Positions 14,917 through 23,025 of a stretch of DNA of 37,913 nt are shown here, piece after piece. Numbering within the stretch: position 1 is the first letter of the stretch; the number at the start of each line of letters is the position of its first letter. The notes beneath the pieces are model-generated. The model was given only the letters and a program-made list of their open reading frames with translations. It was not told the DNA's origin and did not search any database. The DNA lies in contig CAXMMX010000236.1 in NCBI GenBank assembly GCA_964194535.1, positions 1-37,913 of the forward strand. The letters are read 5' to 3'. The translations under genes and the position numbers were made by a program. Origin of the DNA: UBA2767 sp964194535. GTDB lineage: Bacteria > Pseudomonadota > Alphaproteobacteria > Rhizobiales > Methyloligellaceae.

Positions 14917-16863
14917 CTATGCGGACTTCTTGGAGTCGGTGTCGTCCTTATCGTCCTTGTCGTCTTTGTCGTCTTTTACTTCCTCGAAGTCCGCGTCGAG
15001 CACATCGTCGCCGGCCTCCGAAGAGCTTTCGCCATCGCCACCCGTTTCGCCTTCCGTCTGGGCCGCCTGATACATGGCTTCGCCGAGCTTCATGGAGGCC
15101 TGCGCCAGCACATCGAGCTTGGTTTTGATGGCTTCGGTGTCATCGCCTTCCAGCGCTGTCTTCAACTCGGCGGCGGCTTCTTCAATAGTGCTCTTGTCAC
15201 TATCGGAGATCTTGTCGGCGAGATCCTCAAGCATCTTTTCGGTGGAATTGAGCATTGCCTCGGCCTGGTTCTTGATCTCGACCGCTTCGCGGCGTGTCTT
15301 GTCCTCTTCGGCGTTGGCTTCGGCATCCTGGACCATCTTCTCGATATCGGCGTCGCTCAATCCACCAGAGGCCTGAATGCGGATCGACTGTTCCTTGCCG
15401 GTTGCCTTGTCTGACGCCGCCACATTGACGATGCCATTGGCGTCGATGTCGAAGGTGACATCGATCTGCGGCAAGCCACGGTGTGCCGGCGGAATGCCGA
15501 CCAGGTCGAACTGGCCGAGAATCTTGTTGTCTGCGGCCATCTCGCGCTCGCCCTGGAACACGCGGATTGTCACCGCGTTCTGATTGTCCTCCGCCGTTGA
15601 GAACACCTGGCTCTTCTTGGTCGGGATCGTGGTGTTGCGCTCGATCAGCCGAGTGAACACGCCGCCAAGCGTCTCGATGCCGAGCGACAGCGGTGTGACG
15701 TCGAGCAGCAGCACGTCTTTCACGTCGCCCTGCAATACGCCGGCCTGAATCGCGGCGCCCACGGCCACAACCTCGTCTGGGTTAACGCCCCTGTGCGGCT
15801 CGCGCCCGAAGATGTTTTTCACAGTCTCGATGACCTTCGGCATACGGGTCATGCCGCCGACCAGAACCACCTCTTCGATCTCGGCCGCTTTCAGCCCGGC
15901 ATCCTTCAATGCGCTCTGGCACGGGCCGACGGTCTTCTGGATGAGATCATCCACAAGGCTTTCGAGCTTGGCCCGGGTGAGCTTCATGGTGAGATGCTTC
16001 GGACCTGCCTGGTCCGCGGTGATGAAGGGCAGGTTTATTTCCGTCTGCGCCGAAGACGACAGCTCGATCTTGGCCTTTTCCGCACCCTCTTTGAGGCGCT
16101 GAAGGGCGAGCTTGTCACCGCGCAGATCAATACCCTGCTCTTTGTTGAATTCGTCAGCCAGATAATCCACCAGCCGCATGTCAAAATCCTCGCCGCCGAG
16201 GAATGTGTCGCCATTGGTGGACTTCACCTCGAACACACCGTCGCCGATCTCGAGAATCGAGACATCGAAGGTGCCGCCGCCAAGGTCATAAACGGCGATG
16301 GTCTTGCCGTCCTTCTTGTCGAGGCCGTAGGAGAGCGCCGCCGCCGTCGGTTCATTGATGATGCGCAGCACTTCAAGGCCGGCGATCTTGCCCGCGTCCT
16401 TGGTGGCCTGGCGCTGGGCGTCATTAAAGTATGCCGGTACGGTGATGACCGCCTGCTCGACCTTCTCGCCGAGATAGCTTTCAGCCGTCTCCTTCATCTT
16501 CTGCAAAATAAAGGCGGAGATCTGCGAGGGTGAATATTTCTCGCCATGGGCCTGGACCCAGGCATCGCCATTGTCCGCCTTGACGATCTTGTAGGGGACA
16601 AGCTTTTTGTCCTTGGCAACCGCCTTGTCATTGTGGCGCCGGCCAATGAGACGCTTGATCGCGAACAGGGTGTTTTCCGGATTGGTCACCGCTTGGCGCT
16701 TGGCGGTCAAACCCACCAGCCGCTCGCCATCCTCGGTGAAGGCCACCATGGACGGTGTCGTACGCCCGCCCTCGGCATTTTCGATGACTTTCGGGGTCGA
16801 TCCCTCCATGATCGCGACACATGAATTTGTCGTGCCGAGATCGATTCCAATAACTTTCGACAT
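14917..16863 (-). CDS. dnaK: Chaperone DnaK (Hsp70)
   Basis: ATP-dependent Hsp70 chaperone, 648 residues, starting at the ATG at 16863 (MSKVIGIDLGTTNSC). An upstream extension of 17 codons is open but is not part of the family. Landmarks are the phosphate-1 loop IGIDLGTTNS, NEPTAAALSYGLDKK and YDLGGGTFDVSI, VLVGGMTRMPKV, the linker DVLLLDVTPLSLGIETLGG and the C-terminal helical lid. The tail ends EEVKDD followed by repeated KDD units (about four) and TDSKKSA, a longer charged tail than the usual short EEVKDDDKK type. With GrpE (encoded at 18385-19140) and DnaJ it forms the cell's main folding machine. An RpoH-type promoter lies upstream. Confidence 0.98.
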   Translation of the reverse strand: MSKVIGIDLGTTNSCVAIMEGSTPKVIENAEGGRTTPSMVAFTEDGERLVGLTAKRQAVTNPENTLFAIKRLIGRRHNDKAVAKDKKLVPYKIVKADNGDAWVQAHGEKYSPSQISAFILQKMKETAESYLGEKVEQAVITVPAYFNDAQRQATKDAGKIAGLEVLRIINEPTAAALSYGLDKKDGKTIAVYDLGGGTFDVSILEIGDGVFEVKSTNGDTFLGGEDFDMRLVDYLADEFNKEQGIDLRGDKLALQRLKEGAEKAKIELSSSAQTEINLPFITADQAGPKHLTMKLTRAKLESLVDDLIQKTVGPCQSALKDAGLKAAEIEEVVLVGGMTRMPKVIETVKNIFGREPHRGVNPDEVVAVGAAIQAGVLQGDVKDVLLLDVTPLSLGIETLGGVFTRLIERNTTIPTKKSQVFSTAEDNQNAVTIRVFQGEREMAADNKILGQFDLVGIPPAHRGLPQIDVTFDIDANGIVNVAASDKATGKEQSIRIQASGGLSDADIEKMVQDAEANAEEDKTRREAVEIKNQAEAMLNSTEKMLEDLADKISDSDKSTIEEAAAELKTALEGDDTEAIKTKLDVLAQASMKLGEAMYQAAQTEGETGGDGESSSEAGDDVLDADFEEVKDDKDDKDDKDDTDSKKSA

Positions 16864-16988
16864 GAGTCTTCTTAACCTCTCAACTGCGGCAGGCCGGCCG
16901 GGCCTCTGTGGCACCCGGGAAGTTCAGTGTGAGCTTCAAACTCCACTGATCCGGCCCCCTAACGATTCGATGAACCTTTGTTCAGCGG

Positions 16989-17019
16989 ATATATAGGTTG
17001 CGCGGGGGGTGCCCGCAAG
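16989..17019 (-). promoter_or_regulatory. RpoH (sigma-32) type promoter of dnaK
   Basis: On the minus strand CTTG (17019-17016) is followed after exactly 18 bases by CCTATATAT (16997-16989), matching the alphaproteobacterial heat-shock consensus CTTG-N17/18-CYTATNTNNG described for the Agrobacterium dnaKJ operon, except for the final G. It lies about 126 bases upstream of the dnaK ATG. No CIRCE element (TTAGCACTC-N9-GAGTGCTAA) is seen here, so HrcA probably does not control dnaK directly. Confidence 0.65.
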
Positions 17020-17127
17020 CGGTGTCGTACCCTAGCGGGGGGCCAATGGTTAAGGGTGTTTGCATCCCGGCGTTTGACCTTGTTGCCTGTTCCAAGGCGC
17101 CACACCGCACCTGTTGGAGGCGGTTTT

Positions 17128-17178
17128 ATGGCAGAACACACCGTTTTCGCGGACTTTGTCGGTGACAACGGGAGGTGA
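17128..17178 (+). CDS. Possible 16-residue leader ORF before alkB
   Basis: A tiny ORF, MAEHTVFADFVGDNGR then stop, begins at an ATG with a perfect GGAGG Shine-Dalgarno 7 bases upstream, the best translation start in this interval. It ends 65 bases before the alkB ATG, and a 7-bp hairpin (TAACCCG / CGGGTTA, 17201-17219) lies between. The layout is that of a leader peptide whose translation could affect folding ahead of alkB. There is no amino-acid run that would mark a classical attenuator. It may equally be a chance ORF. Confidence 0.3.
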   Translation: MAEHTVFADFVGDNGR

Positions 17179-17200
17179 AAGCACCCCTTTGGCGGCCTCT

Positions 17201-17219
17201 TAACCCGCCTTTCGGGTTA
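17201..17219 (+). promoter_or_regulatory. Hairpin ahead of alkB
   Basis: Perfect 7-bp inverted repeat TAACCCG / CGGGTTA with a 5-base loop (CCTTT), 25 bases before the alkB start codon. No T-run follows, so it is not a complete terminator. It could mask or expose the alkB translation start, which itself has no good Shine-Dalgarno. Confidence 0.45.
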
Positions 17220-17243
17220 TGTTCGCAGCAGAAAGCCACGCCC

Positions 17244-17846
17244 ATGCGTCATCTTGACCAATATTTCGACCGCGCCGGCCAGGAGCAATTGGTGCGCGAA
17301 GTGCGTGGTGTGCTGGCCGAGGCTCCGCTGTTTACCCCCGCCATGCCGCGCACCGGAAAACCCTTCTCTGTCGTTATGAGCAATTGCGGTCCATTGGGGT
17401 GGGTGTCGGACAAAGCGGGTGGCTACCGCTATCAGGCAGAGCACCCGGATACCGGGGCTCAATGGCCCGCCATCCCGAAAATGTTGCTCGATCTGTGGGA
17501 CGAAGTTGCGGGATATCCCGCGCCTCCGCAAGCCTGCCTGATCAATGTGTATGGTCCAAGCGCCAAAATGGGCCTGCACCGGGACGAGGACGAGGAAGAT
17601 TTCTCGGCCCCCGTTGTCTCGGTCTCACTTGGGTGTACGGCGCGCTTTCGCATCGGCGGGCTGGCGCGAAAAGACCCCACCCGTTCCTTCGATCTCAAAT
17701 CAGGTAATGTGCTGATACTTGGCGGCGATACGCGCCTCGCCTTTCACGGTGTCGACCGGATCAAACCGGAGACATCGGATTTGCTGGGCGATTTCCCGGA
17801 AGGGGGCCGCATCAATCTGACGCTGCGGCGGGTGACGGCACCCTAG
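17244..17846 (+). CDS. alkB: AlkB-type DNA/RNA oxidative demethylase
   Basis: Fe(II)/2-oxoglutarate dioxygenase that removes alkyl groups from N1-methyladenine and N3-methylcytosine. The 200-residue protein from the ATG at 17244 aligns well with E. coli AlkB: VVMSNCGPLGWVSD (43-56, substrate-binding region), ACLINVYGPSAKMGLHRDED with iron ligands H112 and D114, the distal His168 in LAFHGVDR, and the 2-oxoglutarate-binding Arg189 and Arg195 of RINLTLR. An in-frame GTG at 17175 would add 23 residues with no similarity, so the shorter form is preferred. It is divergent from dnaK and overlaps the stop of the convergent VOC gene. Confidence 0.95.
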   Translation: MRHLDQYFDRAGQEQLVREVRGVLAEAPLFTPAMPRTGKPFSVVMSNCGPLGWVSDKAGGYRYQAEHPDTGAQWPAIPKMLLDLWDEVAGYPAPPQACLINVYGPSAKMGLHRDEDEEDFSAPVVSVSLGCTARFRIGGLARKDPTRSFDLKSGNVLILGGDTRLAFHGVDRIKPETSDLLGDFPEGGRINLTLRRVTAP

Positions 17847-18232
17847 GCGCTTTCACGCTCCACAAATGTCACCGCCTCGATGCGGTTGCCGTCACCATCG
17901 CGGATGAAGGCGGCATAATATCGGGGGTCGTAAACCTCTCGAAAGTCCGGCGGGCCGTCGCACGTACCGCCATTCTCAAGTGCCGCCTGGTGAACCGCCT
18001 TCACGGCGTCTATGCCCGGCGCGCGCAGCGCCACATGAGCCCCGGAGGAGGCATCTGAGGGGGCGCTCTCGCCAGCGCGCAGGTTCAGCCAGAATTCAGG
18101 ATATTTTTTACCGAACCCGGCCGTGGTCTCCCGCTCGGCCAGTTTGGCGAGGCCGAGGGGCTCCAGGAGTTTTTCGTAGAAGGCGGTGGCGCGGGCGAGA
18201 TCGGACACAGGTATGGAAACATGGTCGATCAT
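17843..18232 (-). CDS. VOC (glyoxalase-like) family protein
   Basis: A 129-residue protein of the vicinal-oxygen-chelate fold, with the two beta-alpha-beta-beta-beta repeats expected. It starts IDHVSIPVSDLARATAFYEKLL, with the first metal-ligand His at residue 4. The second half has HVALRAPGIDAV and the terminal YYAAFIRDGDGNRIEAV, with Glu at the usual ligand place. The substrate is unknown; glyoxalase or dioxygenase activity cannot be told. AAGG precedes the ATG. Its stop codon overlaps the alkB stop in a tail-to-tail junction. Confidence 0.9.
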   Translation of the reverse strand: MIDHVSIPVSDLARATAFYEKLLEPLGLAKLAERETTAGFGKKYPEFWLNLRAGESAPSDASSGAHVALRAPGIDAVKAVHQAALENGGTCDGPPDFREVYDPRYYAAFIRDGDGNRIEAVTFVERESA

Positions 18233-18251
18233 AGGTGCCTTGCCCTAGATA

Positions 18252-18348
18252 GCTTCATGTTTTGATGGAATCAAAACTTACGATCTAGCTCTTTGTTTGT
18301 GCGTATCATTTTCCGATAACCGGCTTCCACTTATCGGTGATACGCACT
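18252..18348. repeat. Dispersed intergenic repeat, copy 1
   Basis: About 95 bases, running from GCTTCATGTTTTGATGG to GATACGCACT. The internal palindrome TTTCCGATAA / TTATCGG lies inside a larger GTGCGTATCA / TGATACGCAC frame. A near-identical copy lies in inverted orientation at 23962-24055, with a few substitutions and small indels. The core (CCGATAACCGG plus TTCCAC) resembles a repeat family common between genes in Hyphomicrobiales. Confidence 0.85.
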
Positions 18349-18384
18349 AGGTCATGCGTTCATAACCTAGCGTGACGGGGTTCC

Positions 18385-19140
18385 TCAGGCGCTCTTGTCG
18401 ACTTTGCCGCCGACATTCTTCTTCTGAACCTTGGCGCCCTTTTTCGGCTCCGCGCGTTTCTTGCCCTTTGTTTCAGCATCTGCTTCCGCACTATCGTCGT
18501 TGGCCGCCTGGTGCGCGGGCTCCGGAGCTTCTTTTTCTGACCTTTTTTGCTTTTCACCGCCTTTGGCGATACCGACCATGGCCGGGCGCAGGATACGATC
18601 GGCGATGACATAACCGGCCTGCACGACCTCGACGATGGTGCCTTCGGCCACATCCTTGTCATCGACCTCGAACATGGCCTGATGCTTGTTGGGGTCGAAG
18701 CGCTCGCCCTTGGGGTCGAGCCGGGCGATGCCGTGGCGCTCCATCACGTTCATGAGTTCGCGCTCGGTGACCTTTATGCCATCGAGGAAGCTTTGCAGTG
18801 CCGGGTCTTCCTTGGCGGCGTCTTCGGGCACATGGGCGATGGCGCGGGCAATATTGTCGGCGATGGTGAGCGTGTCGCGGGCAAAGTTGGAGACGGCGAA
18901 CCTTGCCGTATCGGACTTGTCGCGCTCGGTGCGCCGGCGCAGATTCTCCATCTCGGCCGCCGCACGCAGCAGCCGGTCCTTCAAATCCGCATTCTCTTCT
19001 TTCAGCGCTTCAAGCTCGCCCGCGCGCCAGCCGCTGACCTCGCCCTCGCCCTGTTCGGGCGTGGCGGCGTCATCTTCCGGCAGGTCACCATTTTCGCCCG
19101 CATCTTCACCAGGCGTCTGTTTGCTTTTTTCGTCGTTCAT
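18385..19140 (-). CDS. grpE: Nucleotide exchange factor GrpE
   Basis: Dimeric exchange factor that releases ADP from DnaK. The 251-residue protein has an acidic N-terminus, a coiled-coil segment (about 42-75: ELEALKEENADLKDRLLRA and on), and the family core NLRRRTERD, then GIKVTERELMNVMERHGI and VVQAGYVIADRILRPAMVGIAKG. After this comes an unusual Lys/Glu/Ala-rich tail of about 55 residues, so the protein is longer than the usual ~200. It is 61 bases downstream of hrcA on the same strand, an arrangement (hrcA-grpE) common in alphaproteobacteria. Confidence 0.97.
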   Translation of the reverse strand: MNDEKSKQTPGEDAGENGDLPEDDAATPEQGEGEVSGWRAGELEALKEENADLKDRLLRAAAEMENLRRRTERDKSDTARFAVSNFARDTLTIADNIARAIAHVPEDAAKEDPALQSFLDGIKVTERELMNVMERHGIARLDPKGERFDPNKHQAMFEVDDKDVAEGTIVEVVQAGYVIADRILRPAMVGIAKGGEKQKRSEKEAPEPAHQAANDDSAEADAETKGKKRAEPKKGAKVQKKNVGGKVDKSA

Positions 19141-19201
19141 TTATCACTCGTGAATCATATCAGGAGGGTTGCCCACGATATCAGGCCAGTGGCCGCAAAA
19201 A

Positions 19202-20302
19202 TCAAGGGAGCATATGGCCGATAAGCTTGGCGGTGTAATCGACCATCGGGATGATACGGGCGTAATTCAGCCGTGTCGGGCCAATAACGCCGAGTACGCC
19301 GACAATGTTACGGTCGCTGTCCTTGAACGGCGCCACCACCATGGACGAGCCGGAAAGCGAGAATAGCTGGTTTTCCGAGCCGATGAAGATGCGCACCCCG
19401 TCGGCGCGCTCCGCGTGGGTCAGAACTTCGATCAGGTCCTGCTTGGCCTCCAAATCGTCAAACAGCTTGCGGATGCGCTCCAGATCATCAAGCGCGGTGA
19501 GGTCATCGAGCAGGTGCGAGCGCCCGCGCACAATCAGGTTCTTCTGGCCATCGTCGGGGCCGGACCATGTGGCGAGGCCCTGCTGCACCATTTTTGCCGT
19601 CAGCTCATCCAGCTCGGCCTTGCGACTGGAAAGCTCGGCCTCAATCTGGCGCCGTGCATCTTGAAGCGTTTTGCCGGCAATACGGGCATTGAGATAGTTC
19701 GCCGCCTGAATGAGCACCGAAGCCGGCATGCCCTCTGGCAGATTTACAATGCGGTTCTCGACGCTGCCGTCTTCGGCCACGAGAACAGCCAGTGTTTTAT
19801 TCGGCTCGAGGGAGACAAATTCAATCTGTTTGAGCTTTTTGGTCTGATTGTCGGTCAGCACCACGCCGGCGCAGTTGGCGAGACCTGACAGCATCTCGCC
19901 GGTTGCGCTCAGCATGTCTTCCAGGCCGCGTTCCCCCGCGCCTGCCGTGAGCTGGGATTTGATGTGCGAGCGCTCCGCTCCGCTCAGATCGCCAATCTCC
20001 AGAAGGGCGTCGACAAACAGGCGCAAGCCGGTTTCCGTCGGCAGGCGTCCCGCGCTTGTATGCGGCGCGTAGATCAGCCCCAGATCTTCCAGGTCGGACA
20101 TGATATTGCGCACCGATGCTGGCGACAGAGTCATCGGCAGGGCACGCGAAATGTTGCGCGAGCCCGCCGGGTCGCCGGTGGAAATGTAGCTCTGGACGAT
20201 CTGGCGGAAAATTTCGCGTGAGCGCTTGTCGAGGTCGGTAAGCACCGACGCGCCTTCGCGCATTGCAAGCTCGGCGGCTTCGGTCAGTTCCTTCTGTCTC
20301 AT
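19202..20302 (-). CDS. hrcA: Heat-inducible transcription repressor HrcA
   Basis: Repressor that binds CIRCE elements upstream of groES-groEL and similar genes, active when chaperones are free. From the ATG at 20302 it has 366 residues, close to the family length. The N-terminal winged-helix region carries LDKRSREIFRQIVQSYI, GDPAGSRNISR and LSPASVRNIMSDLEDLG; the GAF-like middle domain follows, and the C-terminus ends PTRLNYARIIPMVDYTAKLIG, typical for the family. A TTG at 20338 and an ATG at 20263 are alternative starts. It is transcribed divergently from rph. No CIRCE element was found in the window, so its targets lie elsewhere. Confidence 0.95.
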   Translation of the reverse strand: MRQKELTEAAELAMREGASVLTDLDKRSREIFRQIVQSYISTGDPAGSRNISRALPMTLSPASVRNIMSDLEDLGLIYAPHTSAGRLPTETGLRLFVDALLEIGDLSGAERSHIKSQLTAGAGERGLEDMLSATGEMLSGLANCAGVVLTDNQTKKLKQIEFVSLEPNKTLAVLVAEDGSVENRIVNLPEGMPASVLIQAANYLNARIAGKTLQDARRQIEAELSSRKAELDELTAKMVQQGLATWSGPDDGQKNLIVRGRSHLLDDLTALDDLERIRKLFDDLEAKQDLIEVLTHAERADGVRIFIGSENQLFSLSGSSMVVAPFKDSDRNIVGVLGVIGPTRLNYARIIPMVDYTAKLIGHMLP

Positions 20303-20431
20303 GCAGCGGAATGTAAGGCGGTGCGAATGACGCGTCAAATCGGTTGCTTAACGGCATTGTGTTTGTTGATCCAATCCATCGCCTCCCATAGGGTGCGCGC
20401 TTGATTCATGGATTCGGAGAAAAGCCTCAAT

Positions 20432-21145
20432 ATGCGCCCTTCAAAACGTCAGCCCGACGAGCTTCGCCCTGTTTCACTGGAACGCGGCGTTTCGCTGCAT
20501 GCGGAAGGCTCGTGCCTCATCAAGTTCGGCAACACCCATGTGCTGTGCGCGGCATCTCTGGAAGAGCGCGTGCCGCCGTGGATGAAGGGGCGCGGCTCGG
20601 GCTGGGTGACCGGGGAATATGGCATGCTGCCGCGCTCAACCGGAGAGCGCATGCGCCGCGAGGCGTCGGCCGGCAAACAGGGCGGGCGCACGCTTGAAAT
20701 CCAGCGCCTCATTGCCCGGTCTTTGCGCGCCGTGGTCGATCTCAAAGCGCTCGGTGAGCGGCAGATCACCGTCGATTGCGACGTCATCCAGGCCGATGGC
20801 GGCACGCGCACCGCGTCCATCACCGGCGCATGGATTGCGCTGCATGACTGCGTGTCCTGGATGAAGGCCCGCGACATGGTCGGCGATGACGTCATCCTCG
20901 ATCAGGTGGCTGCGGTCTCCTGCGGCATCTATAGCGGCACGCCGGTGCTGGATCTGGATTATGCCGAGGATTCAGAAGCCGGGACGGACGCCAATTTCGT
21001 CATGACCGGCAAGGGCGGCATCGTCGAGGTGCAGGGCACGGCGGAGGGCGAACCCTTCAGCCCCGAGCAGTTCGATGAGTTGATGGCGCTGGCGAAAAAG
21101 GGCATCGGCGAGCTGGTCGAGTTGCAAAAGCTCACGATTAGTTAG
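20432..21145 (+). CDS. rph: Ribonuclease PH
   Basis: Phosphorolytic 3'-to-5' exoribonuclease that trims tRNA precursors. From the ATG at 20432 the protein is 237 residues and begins MRPSKRQPDELRPV, like E. coli Rph (MRPAGRSNNQVRPV). An upstream ATG at 20408 would add eight residues; GGAGA at the right distance supports 20432. Conserved blocks are EYGMLPRSTGERM (with phosphate-binding Arg), GKQGGRTLEIQRLIARSLRA, DCDVIQADGGTRTASI and EVQGTAEGEPF. It heads an rph-rdgB-hemW run on the plus strand, divergent from hrcA. Confidence 0.97.
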   Translation: MRPSKRQPDELRPVSLERGVSLHAEGSCLIKFGNTHVLCAASLEERVPPWMKGRGSGWVTGEYGMLPRSTGERMRREASAGKQGGRTLEIQRLIARSLRAVVDLKALGERQITVDCDVIQADGGTRTASITGAWIALHDCVSWMKARDMVGDDVILDQVAAVSCGIYSGTPVLDLDYAEDSEAGTDANFVMTGKGGIVEVQGTAEGEPFSPEQFDELMALAKKGIGELVELQKLTIS

Positions 21146-21146
21146 A

Positions 21147-21186
21147 GCGGGTGGCTTGGAATAGTTTACAATACGTTCTAGCGCCG
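21147..21186. repeat. 40-bp dispersed repeat, copy 1
   Basis: A 40-base segment from GCGGGTGGC to CTAGCGCCG matches 32552-32591 at 34 of 40 positions, in the same orientation. It lies between rph and rdgB. Both copies lie in short intergenic gaps; a common origin is clear but the function is not. Confidence 0.7.
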
Positions 21187-21194
21187 GGCGGCTC

Positions 21195-21818
21195 ATGACC
21201 ACCAAACTCAAAGCAGGCGACAGGCTGGTGGTGGCAAGCCACAATCCGGGCAAGGTTCGCGAAATCCGCGACTTGCTGGCGCCCTACGGCGTCGAGGGGG
21301 TATCCGCGGTAGAACTGAACCTCCCCGAGCCCGAAGAAACCGGCAAAACATTTATCGCCAACGCCGAACTCAAAGCGCGTGCCGCCGCGCGGGTGAGCGG
21401 CTTGCCCGCACTGGCGGATGACAGCGGGCTTGAAGTCGCCGCGCTCGATGGTGCGCCCGGCATCTATTCCGCGCGCTGGGCGGGGGAGGAAAAGGATTTC
21501 GAGGCCGCCATGGGCCGGGTCGAGGTGGCATTGGCTGAAGCAGATGCAAGAACGCCGGACAAACGCGGTGCAAATTTCACCTGCGCCCTGACCCTTGCCA
21601 CGCCCGATGGCGCCTGCCACACATTTGAGGGTAAGGTCTTCGGCACGCTGGTCTGGCCGCCTCGCGGGGCCCGCGGCTTCGGCTATGATCCGATTTTTCT
21701 GCCCGAAGGCGGGAGCGAGACCTTCGGCGAAATGGAGCCGGATAAGAAACATGGCCAATCTCACCGCGCCAGAGCCTTCGAGCTCTTCCAGGAAGCCTGC
21801 CTTGGCGCTGCCGGTTGA
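21195..21818 (+). CDS. rdgB: XTP/dITP pyrophosphatase (RdgB/HAM1)
   Basis: House-cleaning enzyme that hydrolyses dITP and XTP to monophosphates, preventing purine-analogue incorporation. The 207-residue protein has the family motifs: VVASHNPGKVREI (about 12-24), TFIANAELKARAAA with conserved basic residues, LADDSGLEVAALDGAPGIYSARWAG (catalytic DD, about 73-97), and GFGYDPIFLP near residues 161-170. The start is the ATG at 21195, about 50 bases after rph and just after the 40-bp repeat. Its 3' end overlaps the hemW start by 68 bases in a different frame, which suggests coupled translation. Confidence 0.96.
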   Translation: MTTKLKAGDRLVVASHNPGKVREIRDLLAPYGVEGVSAVELNLPEPEETGKTFIANAELKARAAARVSGLPALADDSGLEVAALDGAPGIYSARWAGEEKDFEAAMGRVEVALAEADARTPDKRGANFTCALTLATPDGACHTFEGKVFGTLVWPPRGARGFGYDPIFLPEGGSETFGEMEPDKKHGQSHRARAFELFQEACLGAAG

Positions 21819-22953
21819 CCCCGGTTTCGCGGTCTATGTCCACTGGCCCTTCTGCCAGGCCAAGTGCCCCTATTGCGATTTCAATTCCCATGTGCGCCAG
21901 GGCGGTATCAACGAGGCGCGGTTCCGATCCGCCTATCTGGCCGAGCTGGACCATATGCGCGAGTTGACGGGCCCGCGCGAGGTGGGAAACATCTTCTTCG
22001 GCGGCGGCACGCCCTCGCGCATGATGCCTGAAACCACCGCCGCTATTCTTGAGCGCATCGCCAAAAACTGGACGCTCGGGACGGACGCCGAGATCACGCT
22101 CGAAGCCAACCCCACGAGCGTGGAGGCGGAGCGTTTCGCTGGCTTTCGCGCCGCCGGGGTCAACCGGGTGTCGGTGGGGCTGCAGGCCCTGAACGACGCC
22201 GACCTGAAAGCATTGGGGCGCACCCATGATGTGCGCGAAGGCCTCGCCGCGCTCAAGATCGCGCAAAATCACTTCGAGCGGGTGTCCTTCGACCTTATCT
22301 ATGCCCGGCCCCGCCAAACGCTTGTGGGGTGGCGCGATGAACTCGGTGAGGCTTTGAAGCACGCCACGGGACACATGTCCCTCTACCAGCTCACCATCGA
22401 GGAGGGCACGCCCTTCGCTGCGCTACACGAAGCAGGCAAGCTGGTGACGCCAGGCGAAGATTTGTCGCGCGATTTCTATGTCATGACGCAGGAGATGTGC
22501 GGTGAGGCCGGTCTGCCCGCCTACGAAGTGTCCAACCACGCGAGCCCGGGCCAGGAAAGTCTGCACAATCTCGGTTACTGGCGCGGCGGCGACTATGCCG
22601 GCGTTGGTCCGGGCGCCCATGGCCGGCTCGCCTTCGACGGTGCGCGCCACGCGCTCTCAACGATTCATATCCCCGAGGACTGGGCCGAGCGGGTGCTGGC
22701 GCAGGGGCATGGGATTGAAAATACCGAGCGGCTCTTTGCCAGTGATATCGCGGAAGAATATCTGCTCATGGGGCTGCGGCTCACCGAAGGCATAGAGCTG
22801 TCGCGCTACGCGGCTCTTGGCGGCGAGATCGACTATTTCACCCTCGCCACGCTGGAGACCGACGCCCTGGTGCGCGTGGAGGAGGACCGCCTCATGGCCA
22901 CGCCCGACGGGCGGCTGGTGCTGAACTCGGTTATCGCCGCGCTGGCTGGGTGA
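21751..22953 (+). CDS. hemW: HemW-type radical SAM haem chaperone
   Basis: Radical SAM protein of the HemN/HemW group, 400 residues from the ATG at 21751. The cluster motif is VHWPFCQAKCPYCDF (cysteines C35, C39, C42), in the HWPFC context. This differs from true coproporphyrinogen dehydrogenase HemN and fits HemW, the haem chaperone. FGGGTPS, ITLEANP, NRVSVGLQAL and DLIYARP follow in family order, and the C-terminal HemN_C region ends LVLNSVIAAL. The longer open frame toward 21595 is overlap with rdgB and has no family similarity. It is the third gene of rph-rdgB-hemW. Confidence 0.93.
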   Translation: MANLTAPEPSSSSRKPALALPVDPGFAVYVHWPFCQAKCPYCDFNSHVRQGGINEARFRSAYLAELDHMRELTGPREVGNIFFGGGTPSRMMPETTAAILERIAKNWTLGTDAEITLEANPTSVEAERFAGFRAAGVNRVSVGLQALNDADLKALGRTHDVREGLAALKIAQNHFERVSFDLIYARPRQTLVGWRDELGEALKHATGHMSLYQLTIEEGTPFAALHEAGKLVTPGEDLSRDFYVMTQEMCGEAGLPAYEVSNHASPGQESLHNLGYWRGGDYAGVGPGAHGRLAFDGARHALSTIHIPEDWAERVLAQGHGIENTERLFASDIAEEYLLMGLRLTEGIELSRYAALGGEIDYFTLATLETDALVRVEEDRLMATPDGRLVLNSVIAALAG

Positions 22954-23025
22954 GGGGGGGGGTGCAAGATGCCTGCGCTGGAACAAGCGATTGCCACGAA
23001 AGAAGTATAAGCGCGGGATTGGGTC

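Noticed and set aside
15793..16533. Long open frame antisense to dnaK (246 codons)
   Set aside because: It is the codon-structure shadow of a highly biased gene; no domain, no ribosome site and full overlap with a certain gene.
16864..16914. 17-codon extension at the dnaK 5' end
   Set aside because: Standard DnaK begins at MSKVIGID; the extension is basic and unrelated to the family.
17201..17219. Hairpin as a terminator of the dnaK-side transcript
   Set aside because: No T-run on either strand, and it is upstream of both divergent genes.
21595..21750. 52-codon extension at the hemW 5' end
   Set aside because: It lies inside rdgB in another frame and has no HemW similarity.
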